From assembly GCA_050115015.1 (NCBI GenBank), contig JASFRI010000004.1:1-31093 (forward strand): 31,093 bases of DNA. The letters are read 5' to 3'. Numbering within the stretch: the stretch's first letter is position 1; every line of letters starts with the position of its first letter. This document shows, one piece after another, positions 29,490-31,093 of this stretch. A program made the translations under genes and the position numbers. Under the pieces are notes generated by a model. It saw only the letters and a list, made by a program, of their open reading frames with translations, searched no databases and was not told where the DNA came from. Source of the stretch: JASFRI01 sp050115015 (GTDB lineage Bacteria > Acidobacteriota > Polarisedimenticolia > CBDVAL01).

Positions 29490-31093
29490 ATGGGCAGCAC
29501 CACCCGCCGAACGCGCGCTCCCCGCACCCGGCCGCCTCGCCGGGATCCCGGGGGCGACAAGCTCAACCTCCCGGGGCTCGATCCCCTGTTCCGGCCCCGG
29601 GCGGTGGCCGTCGTGGGAGCCTCCCGCAACCCCACCAGCATCGGCCGGATGATCCTGGGCAATCTCGTGGAGTTCGGCTTCCAGGGGCCGGTCTACCCGG
29701 TCAACCCGTCCGCCGCCGTCGTCCATTCGATGCGCTGCTACCGCAAGGTCTCGGACATCCCGGAGCCCGTCGATCTGGCGATCCTCGTGGTGCCACCGCA
29801 GCACGTGCCGAAGGTGGTGGACGACTGTGGCCGCAAGGGCGTGCGGGCCCTCATCGTGATCACTGCCGGCTTCAAGGAGATCGGCGGCGAGGGGGCCGCT
29901 CGTGAGGCGAAGCTGATGAAGCAGGTTCGGCGCTGGGGCATGCGCATGGTCGGGCCGAACTGCATGGGCCTCGTGAACACCGCCCCCGACGTGCGGCTGA
30001 ACGCCTCGTTCGCCCAGGCCACGCCCCGGGAGGGCATCGCAGGCTTCATCACCCAGTCCGGCGCCCTGGGCGAGGTGATCCTCGCCAACGCGCGGGAGAT
30101 CGGTCTCGGCGTCGCGCGGTTCGTCAGCATCGGCAACAAGCCCGACATCTCCGGAAACGACCTGCTCCTGCACTGGGAGGACGACCCGGATGTGCGGCTG
30201 ATCCTGATGTACCTGGAGTCCTTCGGAAACCCCCGGCGCTTCACCCAGATCGCCCGGCGAGTGTCGCGGAAGAAGCCCATCCTGGCGGTGAAGGCGGGCC
30301 GCACCGCCGCCGGGGCCCGCGCGGCGTTCTCCCACACCGGCGCCCTGAGCGGGATGGACGTGGCGGTGGACACGCTCTTCGAGCAGTGCGGCGTGCTGCG
30401 AGCGAGGTCGATGGAGGAGCTGTTCACCCTGGCGCCGGCGTTCGCCACCCAGCCGATCCCGCGGGGGAAGCGGGTCGCCATCGTCACGAACGCCGGCGGA
30501 CCCGGGATCCTGGCGACGGATGCCTGCGTGACCGGCGGTCTCGAGCTCGCCGACCTCGCCCCGCGGACCCGGCAGCGCCTGCGGCGCGTGCTGCCGCCGG
30601 AATGCAGCGTCCAGAACCCCGTGGACCTGATCGCCTCGGCGGACGAGGCCCGCTACCGGGTCGTGCTGGAGGCGCTGGCCGGGGATCCGGCCATCGACGC
30701 GTTCCTGATCATCTTCGTCTCGCCGGTGATGATCGATTCCCTCGCGGTCGCCCGGCGGATCGTCGAGGCCTCCCGGACCCTCGATCGGCCCGTGCTCACG
30801 TGCTTCATGGGGAAGCACGGGGCCCAGGAGGCGGTCCAGCTCCTGCGCGGCAACGGGGTCCCGGTCTATCCGTTCCCGGAGCTGGCGGCGCAGGCACTGC
30901 AGGCCATGTCGCACTACCGGGAGATGCGGGAGCGGCCGGAGCCCGTCGAGGAGCGTTTTCCCGCGAACCGGCGGGCGGCGGAGCGGATCCTCCGCCGGGC
31001 GGCCCGGGAGGGCCGGGAGAACCTGAGGCCGGAGGAGGCCGAGGCGCTGCTTTCGGCCTACGGCATCCCCTTCGCCCCCTCGCGCCTGGTGGA
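29490..31093 (+). CDS. ADP-forming acyl-CoA synthetase, right end missing
   Basis: The first 534 residues of a protein related to acetate-CoA ligase (ADP-forming)/acyl-CoA synthetase run off the window edge. After a basic Arg/Pro-rich extension (1-25) comes the CoA-binding Rossmann domain (VAVVGASRNPTSIGRMILGNL, about 39-59). The ligase domains follow, with PNCMGLVNT and the catalytic histidine H282 in FSHTGALSG, and then NAGGPGILATD and NPVDL. The last visible segment (LRPEEAEALLSAYGIPFAPSRLV) opens an ATP-grasp domain. The enzyme makes ATP while splitting acyl-CoA, or the reverse. Some relatives end in a GNAT domain (Pat-type protein acetyltransferases), so that alternative cannot be settled here. 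Start: GGAAGG 8 bases before ATG; strong promoter upstream. Confidence 0.9.
   Translation, partial: MGSTTRRTRAPRTRPPRRDPGGDKLNLPGLDPLFRPRAVAVVGASRNPTSIGRMILGNLVEFGFQGPVYPVNPSAAVVHSMRCYRKVSDIPEPVDLAILVVPPQHVPKVVDDCGRKGVRALIVITAGFKEIGGEGAAREAKLMKQVRRWGMRMVGPNCMGLVNTAPDVRLNASFAQATPREGIAGFITQSGALGEVILANAREIGLGVARFVSIGNKPDISGNDLLLHWEDDPDVRLILMYLESFGNPRRFTQIARRVSRKKPILAVKAGRTAAGARAAFSHTGALSGMDVAVDTLFEQCGVLRARSMEELFTLAPAFATQPIPRGKRVAIVTNAGGPGILATDACVTGGLELADLAPRTRQRLRRVLPPECSVQNPVDLIASADEARYRVVLEALAGDPAIDAFLIIFVSPVMIDSLAVARRIVEASRTLDRPVLTCFMGKHGAQEAVQLLRGNGVPVYPFPELAAQALQAMSHYREMRERPEPVEERFPANRRAAERILRRAAREGRENLRPEEAEALLSAYGIPFAPSRLV

Noticed and set aside
28434..30914. An 826-codon minus-strand frame extending the zinc-ribbon gene
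   Set aside because: The part beyond 29339 is antisense to the acyl-CoA synthetase, and the zinc ribbon with its GTG start and ribosome site marks the true N-terminus.

Overview
This window is a GC-rich bacterial chromosome segment with tightly packed genes on both strands. There is no rRNA, tRNA, insertion sequence, CRISPR array or prophage signature. The gene content is that of a Gram-negative (diderm) bacterium: BamD, lipoproteins, exported enzymes, a peptide deformylase/formyltransferase pair and Nth. An exported von Willebrand A protein of the type expanded in Acidobacteriota, a sulfatase-fold/TPR lipoprotein and a FecR/Trp-rich (DUF6600-like) protein point to Acidobacteriota or a near relative. 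That assignment is inference from family memory, not a database match.

Layout. 1-7294 (mostly minus): the start of an acetyltransferase-like gene cut by the window edge, a dolichyl-phosphate-mannose-synthase-like glycosyltransferase, an aconitase-family enzyme with its swivel domain first, a plus-strand methyltransferase whose stop overlaps the convergent sulfatase-fold/TPR lipoprotein, and an exported VWA protein. 7382-10331 (minus): prolyl-tRNA ligase of the short archaeal/eukaryotic type, and two tandem protein-L-isoaspartate methyltransferases, one cytoplasmic and one exported. 10454-14214 (plus): two lipoproteins (one with a GspG-like C-terminal fold), endonuclease III, a patatin-like phospholipase and an exported HEAT-repeat protein. 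14218-15936 (minus): the large FecR/DUF6600-like exported protein, preceded by a very good sigma-54 promoter.

16199-22748 (plus) is a long housekeeping run: def, fmt, rsmB, a membrane-anchored PASTA protein, rpe, a YbgC-type thioesterase, a BamD-like TPR protein and a radical SAM/SPASM enzyme. Many junctions are 4-base stop/start overlaps (GTGA, TTGA, ATGA), implying translational coupling. It joins N-formyl-methionine handling and ribosome modification to envelope biogenesis.

22758-31093: an exported subtilisin (minus), divergent from a CPBP intramembrane protease with a clear promoter, then an M3 oligopeptidase lipoprotein, a two-gene minus-strand module (zinc-ribbon protein plus PPC/DUF296 protein), and a divergent, right-truncated ADP-forming acyl-CoA synthetase with a near-consensus sigma-70 promoter.

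I found no large, obviously new defence or mobile system. The best leads are the sigma-54 promoter with upstream palindromes, the swivel-first aconitase, the Thr-for-Cys sulfatase-fold/TPR lipoprotein, the cytoplasmic/exported Pcm pair, the pseudopilin-like lipoprotein pair and the zinc-ribbon/PPC module.
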